From GWE2-42-39 sp034003625 (GTDB lineage: Bacteria; Bacteroidota; Bacteroidia; Bacteroidales; Prolixibacteraceae), in the NCBI GenBank assembly GCA_034003625.1, contig JAVEYG010000010.1, forward strand, positions 1 through 64,000: DNA of 64,000 bases, written 5' to 3'. Under the pieces are notes generated by a model that did not search any database, was not told the DNA's origin, and worked only from the letters and a program-made list of their open reading frames with translations. Shown piece after piece: positions 1 to 7,243 of the stretch (position 1 is its first letter; every line of letters begins with the position of its first letter). Position numbers and translations under genes: made by a program.

Positions 1-8
1 TTGTCTTT

Positions 9-34
9 TAGTTATTTGGCTTATGCCATAACTA
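9..34. repeat. Imperfect hairpin at left edge
   Basis: Arms TAGTTA/TAACTA extended by TGGC/GCCA around a TTAT loop, with a two-base bulge on the left arm. It could be the tail of a terminator or a short intergenic palindrome. The rest of 1-170 is AT-rich, with nothing else I can name. Confidence 0.4.
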
Positions 35-170
35 AATTACAAATCCTCTTTTGAAATGGTATCGTTCGCACCGCTCCCAATTTTCATTCTCTTGGGGGTC
101 TTTTTTTTGTCATGTGGGTTTCATTTGTATTACGATTTTTTAAAAAATGACTTTGCTTTTTTGCTGTAAA

Positions 171-503
171 CTAACCAATACAAAAAGCGGCAGGCGGGGC
201 GCGTAATAAAAATGAATAATTTAGAGATCCGGAGAAAAGAAAAGACTGGTAATGATTGCAATATTTATCCAAAAGCTGAATACGGACATAAAAAAACGGT
301 AATTTTTCGGATAGAAAAATGGAAAACTCAAAATTACAGACGGCACACTTTTCATGCTGTTCGTGGTAATGCTGTTCGTGTTTTGCAGTACAGTGAAAAT
401 GTTCGTGATGATGGGAAAAACTGTGGACAAGTTTCACCGTTGATGGCATCATGAATATGAATGCCAATAATCCTGAAAGAATATATTTAAACTTTATCTT
501 CAA
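171..503 (-). CDS. Small His/Cys-rich exported protein
   Basis: Function unknown. Residues about 6-26 form a hydrophobic segment that could be a signal peptide or anchor. A histidine-rich stretch follows (HSFSHHHEHFH, about residues 28-38), then CAVC near residue 55, which could bind transition metals. The tail RAPPAAF resembles short Bacteroidota proteins found beside metal-efflux or TonB-receptor genes; that is recollection, not a search result. The start is a TTG, because an in-frame stop lies a few codons upstream and no ATG is available near the N-terminus. It is monocistronic here, and a role in metal sensing or sequestration is only inferred from composition. Confidence 0.6.
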   Translation of the reverse strand: MKIKFKYILSGLLAFIFMMPSTVKLVHSFSHHHEHFHCTAKHEQHYHEQHEKCAVCNFEFSIFLSEKLPFFYVRIQLLDKYCNHYQSFLFSGSLNYSFLLRAPPAAFCIG

Positions 504-623
504 CTTACAAATTTCGGATCAAATACGTTGGCGCAAAATACAATAATTATTTTTCTCTTAGAATCTCTGTGCGGTTTAAAAATTTTCTGCAATTCAGAAT
601 AGAGCAACCCTTGTTTTTAATTT

Positions 624-1232
624 CTAAATCTTTGTTAATAGTTCAGCTATTTCGTATGGAATTCCAAGAACCACCTCATTTCCCGCAATACCTCCATGTA
701 TTCTCGATTCGGGACAGCCAAATGAAATGCTTGCTATTTTGTTTTTATAGCAATTTGAAAAAACATTGCCGCAAACGGAGAGTAAAGAAAACGGCGGTAT
801 TGATGAAATAATTTTTTGTTTTGCCAGCTTCTGCATGATGGCCATCACTTTATCAGGGTTTACATAAGCAATATATAAATCCGGATGTATAAACTTTTCC
901 ATATAATCTGTCAATCCAAGATTGATACATTTGATATCGTTTAAGGTTGGTATCCTCTCTAAGACCCCGGCAATAAATTGTTCCGGGATCCTGTTGTTTT
1001 CTGAAATAGTAAAAGCCAGCTGTCCGTCTTCTTTGTCAAAACCAACAGACCTCCGGGTTCCGGGACATCCCAGGTTATCGTTTGTAAGACGGATGGGGAT
1101 ATTAAAAGAATGGTTTACTGCTTCACAAAACCTCATTTGCTTCGACGGAACATACATAAAATCAGTTATCTCGCCATTTACATTTATGGCGGTAGATTTC
1201 GGACCCAAAATATTTTTTACCGCTTCGATCAC
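624..1232 (-). CDS. DUF169 family protein
   Basis: Uncharacterised protein of about 202 residues matching DUF169 in overall pattern: an N-terminal AVK-like segment, the central CPGTRRSVGF motif (about residues 56-65), and a late Cys-containing SISFGCPESR motif near residue 170. Members occur in anaerobes and archaea, often beside metal or corrinoid genes; no reaction is established. The start is GTG (an in-frame stop lies six codons upstream), slightly shorter than usual for the family. It is divergent from the MBL-hydrolase gene, and the 92-bp gap between them must hold both promoters. Confidence 0.65.
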   Translation of the reverse strand: MIEAVKNILGPKSTAINVNGEITDFMYVPSKQMRFCEAVNHSFNIPIRLTNDNLGCPGTRRSVGFDKEDGQLAFTISENNRIPEQFIAGVLERIPTLNDIKCINLGLTDYMEKFIHPDLYIAYVNPDKVMAIMQKLAKQKIISSIPPFSLLSVCGNVFSNCYKNKIASISFGCPESRIHGGIAGNEVVLGIPYEIAELLTKI

Positions 1233-1300
1233 TGTATTAAAATTTTCTTATTTCCACACAAAAATAAGCGAACGATAGATCACTTTAAAATTATTTAGAC

Positions 1301-1308
1301 TAAATTTG
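1301..1308 (+). promoter_or_regulatory. Probable -7 box (TAAATTTG) of the + strand cluster
   Basis: TAAATTTG fits the Bacteroidota -7 consensus TAnnTTTG and lies 16 bases before the ATG at 1325. A clear -33 TTTG is not obvious, only a TTTA-like sequence about 18 bases upstream. It would drive the cluster beginning at 1325. Confidence 0.45.
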
Positions 1309-1324
1309 AATAAAAATTTCTCAA

Positions 1325-2104
1325 ATGAAGATTTCAATACTTACTGACAATTATCCGGGAGGGAATACAAGAGCAGAACATGGTTTGTCCTATTTTATAG
1401 AGCACGACGGGACGAAGATTCTTTTTGATACAGGCCAGAGCAACCTGTTTCTGCAAAATGCGTCGAAAATGGGTATTGACGCGGTAAACCCTGACGCGAT
1501 CGTATTGAGCCACGGGCATTTCGACCACGGGGACGGGCTGGATTCCCTCTCCGGAGGAAAATTGATCTGCCATCCGGGATGCTTTGTGAAACGATACAGG
1601 AGCCGGGACCAATCGTATATCGGATTGAAAAATACCAAAGAGCAACTCAACAAGAAATTTGAACTAATTACAACTGCCGGGCCCTATCCAATTAGTGAAA
1701 AGATAATTTTCTTAGGCGAAATATCCCGGATAAGTGATTTTGAATCGAAAGAAACTCCTTTTTCATTTAAAGATGGATCTCTTGATTTTGTTGTGGACGA
1801 TAGTGCGATTGCCCTGTTGTTAAACGAAGGCCTTTTTGTAATAACCGGTTGCGGGCATTCAGGAATTGAAAACACGCTGGAACATGCCAAAAAAGTTACC
1901 CGCGAAAACCGCTTGCTTGGAATTATGGGAGGGTTTCACCTGAAAAAGAACGATGAACAAACCAAAGAAACAATCAGCTATCTGAAGAAAAACAAGGTAA
2001 AACATATTTATCCTTCACATTGTACCGAATTGCCGGCCCTTGTTGCATTTTATAATAGTTTTACAATCAGCTTACTAAAAACCGGACGTGTTTTGAATTT
2101 TTAA
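1325..2104 (+). CDS. MBL-fold metallo-hydrolase (dihydropterin phosphate synthase-like)
   Basis: A 259-residue metallo-beta-lactamase-fold protein. The metal-binding HGHFDHGDGL motif is at about residues 63-72, with further ligands in TGCGHSGIEN (about 174-183) and PSHCTE (about 230-235). It resembles COG1237 proteins annotated as 7,8-dihydropterin-6-methyl-4-(ribofuranosyl)-aminobenzene-5'-phosphate synthase, a methanopterin-type activity; in bacteria the substrate is usually unknown. There is no signal peptide, so it should be cytoplasmic. It is the first gene of the + strand cluster, 10 bases before the exporter gene. Confidence 0.75.
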   Translation: MKISILTDNYPGGNTRAEHGLSYFIEHDGTKILFDTGQSNLFLQNASKMGIDAVNPDAIVLSHGHFDHGDGLDSLSGGKLICHPGCFVKRYRSRDQSYIGLKNTKEQLNKKFELITTAGPYPISEKIIFLGEISRISDFESKETPFSFKDGSLDFVVDDSAIALLLNEGLFVITGCGHSGIENTLEHAKKVTRENRLLGIMGGFHLKKNDEQTKETISYLKKNKVKHIYPSHCTELPALVAFYNSFTISLLKTGRVLNF

Positions 2105-2114
2105 ATATAATGCG

Positions 2115-3137
2115 ATGAACGATTTTATTACATCAACATTGGAACAAACCCTGATGATAACAGCATTCGTGCTTTTCATGATGGTTGTTATTGATTACAT
2201 AAACGTTCAAAGTAGTAATGTGTGGACTGAAAAACTCCGGTATTCCCCCTTCCTTCAAATCGTTGTTGCCGCATTGCTCGGAATAACTCCTGGTTGCCTG
2301 GGCGCTTTTACGGTGGTTTCTTTATATACTCACCGGATGATCGGACTTGCCGGGTTAGTAACCGTGATGATTGCCACTTCCGGCGATGAAGCATTCGTTA
2401 TGTTTGCCCTTTTCCCGGGCAAAGCGTTCTTATTACATGTCATCCTGCTGGTAGTAGCAATTGCCTCCGGTTGGGTCGTCCACATTTTTGAAGGAAAAAG
2501 CAAAGCACTCGAACCTCATGGGTTTATTGTGCACCAGAACGAAAGCTGCAAATGTTTTGTAAAAGAAGGAATTGTTCCGCAACTCAAAAAACTGTCGTTT
2601 GAGCGTGCTGCAATCCTGTTGTTCTCGGTTCTTTTTGTGGTTTTTCTGGTATTAGGGCTTATCGGGCCTCCATCCTGGAACTGGAAAAAGATAACTTTTC
2701 TCATTGGGAGTGTGTTCCTGCTTTTCGTCATTCTTACTGTTCCTGAACATTTTTTAAAGGACCATTTATATGACCATATAATCAGAAAACACTTGCTGCG
2801 GATTTTCTTATGGACCTGGGGAATATTTGCCATTTTGTACTTTTTCAAGGATAGCCTCTTCGTAAGCGACCTGCTTCAAAATAATCAGTACATTGTTTTG
2901 CTGATTGCTGTATTGGTTGGCCTGATCCCTGAGTCAGGGCCCCACCTTTTATTCGTGACCCTGTTTGCCCAAAACCTGCTCCCTTTCAGCATATTGCTTG
3001 CCAATTCAATCGTACAGGACGGGCACGGGATGCTCCCTCTCTTCGCCGAATCAAGAAAAGACTTTCTTAAAGTTAAGATTATTAACATGATCGTCGGTTT
3101 ATTGGTTGGCTTTATTGTATTGCAACTTGGTTTTTAA
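2115..3137 (+). CDS. Putative 10-TM metal/arsenic exporter (ArsP_2 family)
   Basis: An integral membrane protein of 340 residues with two blocks of hydrophobic helices separated by a polar loop with C-K-C (about residues 145-150). The GITPGCLGAF motif (about 56-65) and the related GLIPESGPHL motif (about 272-281) look like an internal duplication. The family is named in databases as a putative heavy-metal exporter, manganese transporter or arsenic-efflux protein; its true substrate is not proven. It follows the MBL hydrolase and precedes the DUF5320 gene, which suggests one transcript. The arsenic cassette at 24343-27716 has its own Acr3 pump, so this may serve another metal. Confidence 0.7.
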   Translation: MNDFITSTLEQTLMITAFVLFMMVVIDYINVQSSNVWTEKLRYSPFLQIVVAALLGITPGCLGAFTVVSLYTHRMIGLAGLVTVMIATSGDEAFVMFALFPGKAFLLHVILLVVAIASGWVVHIFEGKSKALEPHGFIVHQNESCKCFVKEGIVPQLKKLSFERAAILLFSVLFVVFLVLGLIGPPSWNWKKITFLIGSVFLLFVILTVPEHFLKDHLYDHIIRKHLLRIFLWTWGIFAILYFFKDSLFVSDLLQNNQYIVLLIAVLVGLIPESGPHLLFVTLFAQNLLPFSILLANSIVQDGHGMLPLFAESRKDFLKVKIINMIVGLLVGFIVLQLGF

Positions 3138-3174
3138 ATACCAAAACAAATAGTAACCATAAAAATAAAAAATT

Positions 3175-3513
3175 ATGCCATTAGGAGATCGTACCGGACC
3201 AATGGGACAAGGTTCTATGTCTGGAAGAGCATTCGGTTTTTGTGCCGGATATGATAGTCCGGGTTATGCTAAAGGATTTGGAGGCGAAATGAGCCGCGGC
3301 TTTGGTTTTGGCAGAGGAATGGGCCATGGCCGTGGTTTTGGCTTTGGACGGAACCGTAACTGGGGCTGGTTTCGGCGGAACGTCCAGGCATATCCTCAAG
3401 CCATGGGCAAGGAGGATGAAATAAGAATGCTTAAATCCCAGTCTGAAGCCATAAAATGCACTCAGGCGGATATCGAAAAAAGGATTCAGGAACTGGAAGA
3501 CAAAAACAAGTAA
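3175..3513 (+). CDS. DUF5320 Gly/Arg-rich protein
   Basis: A 112-residue protein beginning MPLGDRTGPMGQGSMSGR, the typical DUF5320 opening. A low-complexity Gly/Phe/Arg tract (about residues 37-65) follows, then a charged C-terminal segment (about 77-112) predicted as coiled coil. Function is unknown. In anaerobes these genes repeatedly sit next to DUF134 and NifX-like genes, as here and again at 21941-23401, which points to a shared role in metal or cluster handling. A SearchDOGS-style or HMM search would settle the family. Confidence 0.75.
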   Translation: MPLGDRTGPMGQGSMSGRAFGFCAGYDSPGYAKGFGGEMSRGFGFGRGMGHGRGFGFGRNRNWGWFRRNVQAYPQAMGKEDEIRMLKSQSEAIKCTQADIEKRIQELEDKNK

Positions 3514-3537
3514 CAAGTCTCTTTTTTTGATTAATGA

Positions 3538-3672
3538 ATGAAAGCTTGGGCAATCAATGGAATACGGGAAGGACAAATAAAGGGGAGTTCCATTGGTTGC
3601 TCTTGTATTCAATGTACGATTGAGAAACAATTGATTCTTGAAATAAAAACAATGCGGACAATACCGCTTTAA
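3538..3672 (+). CDS. Possible 44-residue Cys-containing peptide
   Basis: An ATG-initiated frame of 44 codons fills most of the gap between DUF5320 and DUF134 and stops 10 bases before the DUF134 ATG. The product carries a C-S-C-I-Q-C motif near residues 21-26. The frame overlaps an inverted repeat (3550-3600), so it may be chance or the remnant of a small cofactor-binding gene. No homolog is recognised. Confidence 0.3.
   Translation: MKAWAINGIREGQIKGSSIGCSCIQCTIEKQLILEIKTMRTIPL
3550..3600. repeat. Inverted repeat upstream of DUF134
   Basis: Arms GCAATCAATGGAA (3550-3562) and TTCCATTGGTTGC (3588-3600) match at 12 of 13 positions across a 25-base loop. It could fold in RNA or be an operator. 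A second, weaker hairpin, GCGG/CCGC, lies at 3654-3667. Confidence 0.5.
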
Positions 3673-3682
3673 AGAAAAAATT

Positions 3683-4087
3683 ATGCCGAACAGAACCCGA
3701 TATCGAAGAGTTGCCATGCCTCCCCCGATGGAAGGCTTTCAGCCATTTGGGGCTCCCGACAAAAATCTGGAGCCGGTCATCCTGCTCTATGAAGAATTTG
3801 AAGCAATCAGGTTGGTCGATTATGAAAATCTGAACCAGGACGAAGCCTCGGAGAAAATGGGCATATCGCGTCCAACCTTTACCCGGTTGAATGATAAAGC
3901 GCGAAAAAAAATAGCCAAAGCTTTTGTCGAGGGGAAAGCAATACTGATAAAAGGAGGAACCTATATTACCGACAATTTCTGGTACAAATGCCACAACTGC
4001 AAGGAAACAATGATTACCCTGAAACCGGTCAGGCACTGTCGTAAATGCGATTCAGAAAATATCATTCAATTGAACGCCAACGAATAA
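3683..4087 (+). CDS. DUF134 (UPF0251) putative DNA-binding protein
   Basis: A 134-residue protein with the DUF134 signature: PPPMEGFQPFG (about residues 13-23), EEFEAIRLVDY (about 36-46) and a sigma-70-region-4-like helix-turn-helix (about 50-85, ISRPTFTRLNDKARKKIA). The C-terminus has a four-cysteine zinc ribbon, CHNC (about 109-112) and CRKC (about 123-126). The family is thought to act as a transcription regulator, but its ligand is unknown. A paralog with an extra zinc-ribbon domain is encoded at 22784-23401. Confidence 0.8.
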   Translation: MPNRTRYRRVAMPPPMEGFQPFGAPDKNLEPVILLYEEFEAIRLVDYENLNQDEASEKMGISRPTFTRLNDKARKKIAKAFVEGKAILIKGGTYITDNFWYKCHNCKETMITLKPVRHCRKCDSENIIQLNANE

Positions 4088-4123
4088 AAAATCATTCAAA
4101 AAAAACTGCACAACAAATCATAC

Positions 4124-4789
4124 ATGAACATATTTACCGAAATATCAACTGCAGAGGAATATGACTCTTTTTACCAGACACAACAAGGGAGAGAGGTCGA
4201 CCGGATCGAAAAAGTATTAATGCAGGGGCTGATGAATGGAACCCCGCCGGGGGAAATGCTGGAACTTGGCTGCGGCACCGGGCACTGGACCGATTTTTTC
4301 TGCCAGAAAGGGTTTCAACTTACGGCAATCGACGAATCAGATGTTATGTTGGCTATCGCAAAAAAGAAAAAACTGAAAAATGCAGTTTTTCAAAAAGCAG
4401 ACGCATCGAGGCTGCCTTTTCCCGATCAAAGTTTCTCTGTTATTGCATCGGTCACCATGCTCGAATTTGTTGAAAATATAAACCAGGTGTTTGACGAAAT
4501 TGACCGGGTTCTGAAACCCGGGGGGATTTTGCTCATCGGGTGGCTCAATGCCCTGTCGGAATTAGGAAAAAACAAACAAAACAGCCACACTTTCCGAAAT
4601 GCCCGGTTGTACTTCCCGTCGCAAATAGAAAGTTTGCTGTCGCGGTTCGGCACCCCAATCGTCAATTCCGGAGTTTACTATTCCCCGTCGTTTGAACTTC
4701 TCGACGGAACAGAAAAGCAAAACAGCGTGCATCCCGCATTCATTGTAACTTCCGTACAAAAAACCAAACAACATGGAAATATCCGTTGA
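4124..4789 (+). CDS. Class I SAM-dependent methyltransferase
   Basis: A 221-residue Rossmann-fold methyltransferase of the Methyltransf_11 type. Motif I is MLELGCGTGHW (about residues 45-55), motif II ends in AIDES, and the post-IV segment contains LKPGGILLIGW. The substrate cannot be read from the sequence; neighbours that handle metals, corrinoid and thiamine leave small-molecule methylation open. It ends 17 bases inside the next gene, so the two are probably translationally coupled. Confidence 0.8.
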   Translation: MNIFTEISTAEEYDSFYQTQQGREVDRIEKVLMQGLMNGTPPGEMLELGCGTGHWTDFFCQKGFQLTAIDESDVMLAIAKKKKLKNAVFQKADASRLPFPDQSFSVIASVTMLEFVENINQVFDEIDRVLKPGGILLIGWLNALSELGKNKQNSHTFRNARLYFPSQIESLLSRFGTPIVNSGVYYSPSFELLDGTEKQNSVHPAFIVTSVQKTKQHGNIR

Positions 4790-5021
4790 AATCAGCTACT
4801 ACTCGCTGACAGATGATTATAAAAAACCGGTAAAGGAATTTCTCGGCGCCCTGCAAACCAGCAACAATGTTTCAATAGAGCCGGGAACAATGAGCAGTGT
4901 AATTACCGGACAATACGACGATGTGATGAAATTGCTGGACGAAACCATAAAAATATTCATGGATAAATACCCCTCTGTATTTACCCTGAAAATTTCAAAC
5001 GCATGTAAAACATGCAAATAA
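4773..5021 (+). CDS. YkoF-like thiamine/HMP-binding protein
   Basis: An 82-residue single-domain protein like the YkoF/MTH1187 ferredoxin-like fold that binds thiamine or hydroxymethylpyrimidine. It opens with a beta-strand (MEISVEISYYSL) and contains a TGQYDDVM-like segment. The C-terminus KISNACKTCK holds two cysteines that could coordinate a metal. It overlaps the methyltransferase end and the next gene's start, so it sits in a tight operon. Acetolactate synthase downstream (7244) uses thiamine diphosphate; a functional link is only suggestive. Confidence 0.7.
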   Translation: MEISVEISYYSLTDDYKKPVKEFLGALQTSNNVSIEPGTMSSVITGQYDDVMKLLDETIKIFMDKYPSVFTLKISNACKTCK

Positions 5022-5545
5022 AAAAACAGATGAAAGGTTTTATACAAATCTATACAGGCGACGGGAAAGGCAAAACCACGGCGGCTTTCGGACTGGCCTT
5101 GCGGGCAGCCGGGGCGGGTAAAAAAGTGTTTTTTGCACAGTTTGTCAAAGGAAAAATTTATTCTGAAATGAAAGCCGTACGCCAATACATACCAGAAATT
5201 ACCATACGCCAATACGGACGCGGATGTTTTATTGTAAAAAACCCGGACGACGAAGATATTCAGGCAGCACAAAAAGGACTTGCCGACGTTTCAGCAATCA
5301 TTGAATCGGGGAAATACGAGGTAGTGGTGCTCGACGAGGCGTGTATCGCTCTTTATTTTAAACTGTTTTCCGTACAGGAACTGATTGATATTTTACAGAA
5401 AAAACCGGAAGAAACGGAAATAATCATCACAGGCCGTTATGCCCCCGTGGAACTAACGGATATGGCTGACCTGGTAACCGAAATGAAGGAAGTAAAACAT
5501 TATTATACGCAGGGAGTGGAAGCCCGTGAAGGAATTGAATACTGA
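5012..5545 (+). CDS. cobO: Cob(I)yrinic acid a,c-diamide adenosyltransferase
   Basis: A CobO/BtuR-type corrinoid adenosyltransferase that transfers the 5'-deoxyadenosyl group of ATP to cob(I)alamin-type corrinoids. The P-loop GDGKGKTTAAF lies near the N-terminus and VVVLDEACIAL is the Walker B-like segment. At 177 residues it is slightly short for the family. Two in-frame ATGs exist, at 5012 and 5030; the second gives MKGFIQIYTGDGKGKT, the usual start of this family. No other cobalamin genes are nearby, but a RACo-like corrinoid activator is encoded at 8955. Confidence 0.88.
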   Translation: MQIKKQMKGFIQIYTGDGKGKTTAAFGLALRAAGAGKKVFFAQFVKGKIYSEMKAVRQYIPEITIRQYGRGCFIVKNPDDEDIQAAQKGLADVSAIIESGKYEVVVLDEACIALYFKLFSVQELIDILQKKPEETEIIITGRYAPVELTDMADLVTEMKEVKHYYTQGVEAREGIEY

Positions 5546-5572
5546 CTTTTTTCAGAATAAAAGCACAGAAAA

Positions 5573-5797
5573 ATGACCAATGAAGGGAACACGGACATTT
5601 TTTTTTCAACCATCAACAAGTTAATTGCTGAAGAAAAATACGGAGAAGCCATAAATTACCTTCAAAAGATAACAGAAACAGATAATTCCAACAAAAAAGC
5701 ATCAGCGCTAATTGAGCAATTAAAAGAAATATTGAAGCAACAAAACAGGGATATATTCTCATCAACCAATCTGGATATGGATCCTTGGCTGGAATAA
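5573..5797 (+). CDS. Small helical TPR-like protein
   Basis: An unrecognised 74-residue, mostly helical, acidic protein. The segment about residues 12-50 (EEKYGEAINYLQKI and following) looks like a single tetratricopeptide-type helix pair. The end, DMDPWLE, is short and polar. There are no membrane segments. It lies 27 bases after cobO and 43 before the uracil-DNA glycosylase start, so it is probably co-transcribed. It could be a partner-binding adaptor. Confidence 0.5.
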   Translation: MTNEGNTDIFFSTINKLIAEEKYGEAINYLQKITETDNSNKKASALIEQLKEILKQQNRDIFSSTNLDMDPWLE

Positions 5798-5840
5798 AGA
5801 CGACAAATTGAAAAATGGAAATAACCCTCAATTATTTATA

Positions 5841-6428
5841 ATGAACGATACAATCGAATCACTAAAAGAAGACATTCTGAAATGCACAAAATGCGGGCTG
5901 GCCAAAACCCGCAACCATGTTATTTTCGGGGAAGGGAATATCCATGCCGGGATATTTATCATTGGGGAAGCGCCCGGCTACGACGAAGATTTGCAGGGAA
6001 GGCCTTTTATTGGCAAATCGGGCCAGTTGCTCGACAAAATACTGGCCGCCTGCGGCTTTGCCCGCGACGAGCATGTTTTCATCAGCAACATTGTGCGCTG
6101 CAGGCCTCCGGGCAACCGGGTGCCCACTTCTTCCGAAGCAGCCGCCTGCATGCCCTGGCTGCTGAAACAAATTGAGCTGGTCGATCCTAAAATGATGATC
6201 CTGCTGGGCGCCACGGCGCTGCAATACATGGCCGGACCGGAACATCGGATAACCAAAGAGCGCGGCCACTGGATCAACTGCCAAAACCGGCTGGCCATAC
6301 CCGTTTATCACCCGGCGGCCCTGTTGCGCAACCCCGCTTTAAAACACGATACCTGGGACGATTTTAAAAAGATTGTCTTTAAATATCGTGAACTGGTCGA
6401 CTCGCAACACTTTTCGGCACATGTTTAA
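5841..6428 (+). CDS. Family 4 uracil-DNA glycosylase (Fe-S)
   Basis: Removes uracil from DNA in base-excision repair. The 195-residue product has the family-4/5 [4Fe-4S] cysteine pattern at C15, C18, C87 and C103, the catalytic-loop motif GEAPGYDED (about residues 42-50), FIGKSGQLLD, and a C-terminal VYHPAALLR motif. I chose the ATG at 5841; an upstream TTG at 5808 would add 11 non-conserved residues. Its place among Fe-S and metal genes may reflect shared Fe-S maturation rather than a pathway link. Confidence 0.9.
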   Translation: MNDTIESLKEDILKCTKCGLAKTRNHVIFGEGNIHAGIFIIGEAPGYDEDLQGRPFIGKSGQLLDKILAACGFARDEHVFISNIVRCRPPGNRVPTSSEAAACMPWLLKQIELVDPKMMILLGATALQYMAGPEHRITKERGHWINCQNRLAIPVYHPAALLRNPALKHDTWDDFKKIVFKYRELVDSQHFSAHV

Positions 6429-6451
6429 CAATCGTACAATCAAGCTGCAAA

Positions 6452-6832
6452 ATGATACACCACATTGCCTTATCAATAACCGACTCGGAAGAAATTGAAA
6501 ATTTTTACGAAGAAGTTTTATCGTTTACATTGAAATATAAATTCTCTTTGTTTCCCGGTGTCTCCCTTGAAATTTTTAATACCGAAAGGGCTGTCGATGT
6601 GTATATGATGGAGAAACAAGATGTTTTACTGGAGATTTTCATAAATCCTCAAAAAGAAAGAAAAGTATTTTCGCATACCTGCCTGCTCGAAAAAGAAGCA
6701 GAAACGACGTACCAAAAAGCAATTCAGAAGAAGTACAAAACCCGCATCCGGGAAAATCACGGACATAGCACCTGCTTTATCTGGGACAGGAGCGGGAACA
6801 TGTTCGAAATAAAAAAAACGGAATCATTATGA
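6452..6832 (+). CDS. VOC (glyoxalase-like) family protein
   Basis: A 126-residue vicinal-oxygen-chelate fold protein opening MIHHIALSITD with metal-ligand His near residues 3-4, an E-x-L-type strand, HTCLL near the middle, and a closing strand NMFEIKK. The substrate is unknown; relatives include methylmalonyl-CoA epimerase, glyoxalases and resistance proteins. It overlaps the ferredoxin start by 4 bases (ATGA), so the pair is translationally coupled. Confidence 0.65.
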   Translation: MIHHIALSITDSEEIENFYEEVLSFTLKYKFSLFPGVSLEIFNTERAVDVYMMEKQDVLLEIFINPQKERKVFSHTCLLEKEAETTYQKAIQKKYKTRIRENHGHSTCFIWDRSGNMFEIKKTESL

Positions 6833-7224
6833 GGCCACGGCAAGGAAGAGGATTTCAAGGCAATGGGCACAGGAACCGGCAGTTTGCCGAAAATGCAGAT
6901 TGCATTTGCCCGCAATGCGGGTACAGTATCCCACATACACAGGGGAAACCATGTTACAGGGAAACCTGCCCGGTTTGCCATGTTCCCCTTGTCCGCGATG
7001 TCGCTTCATCAAAAAACACGAGTACAAACACAATTAAAACAGAACCCAAAACAATGAATTTGCCTAAAGTAAACACAGACCTTTGCATCGGGTGCGGCAT
7101 TTGTATAGATATATGCCCGATGAATGCCATTTCGTTAGTCGACGGGAAAGCGTTTATCGACCCCGACCAATGTGGAAATTGCCGTGTATGCAAAAGCGAA
7201 TGTCCCATGCACGCCATTAATTAA
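6829..7224 (+). CDS. Zinc-ribbon plus 2[4Fe-4S] ferredoxin
   Basis: A 131-residue two-domain protein. Residues 25-50 form a six-cysteine ribbon (C25, C27, C30, C42, C47, C50) with P-H-x-Q-G-x-P-C in the middle. A Thr/Ser/Asn/Lys linker (about 58-76) leads to an 8-cysteine bacterial ferredoxin (C86, C89, C92, C96 and C115, C118, C121, C125) holding two [4Fe-4S] clusters. The cysteine spacing of the ribbon is identical to that in the C-terminus of the DUF134 protein at 22784-23401, which ties this electron carrier to that system. An internal ATG near residue 76 could give a ferredoxin-only form. Confidence 0.85.
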   Translation: MRPRQGRGFQGNGHRNRQFAENADCICPQCGYSIPHTQGKPCYRETCPVCHVPLVRDVASSKNTSTNTIKTEPKTMNLPKVNTDLCIGCGICIDICPMNAISLVDGKAFIDPDQCGNCRVCKSECPMHAIN

Positions 7225-7243
7225 GACAAAAAAACGGAGCAAC

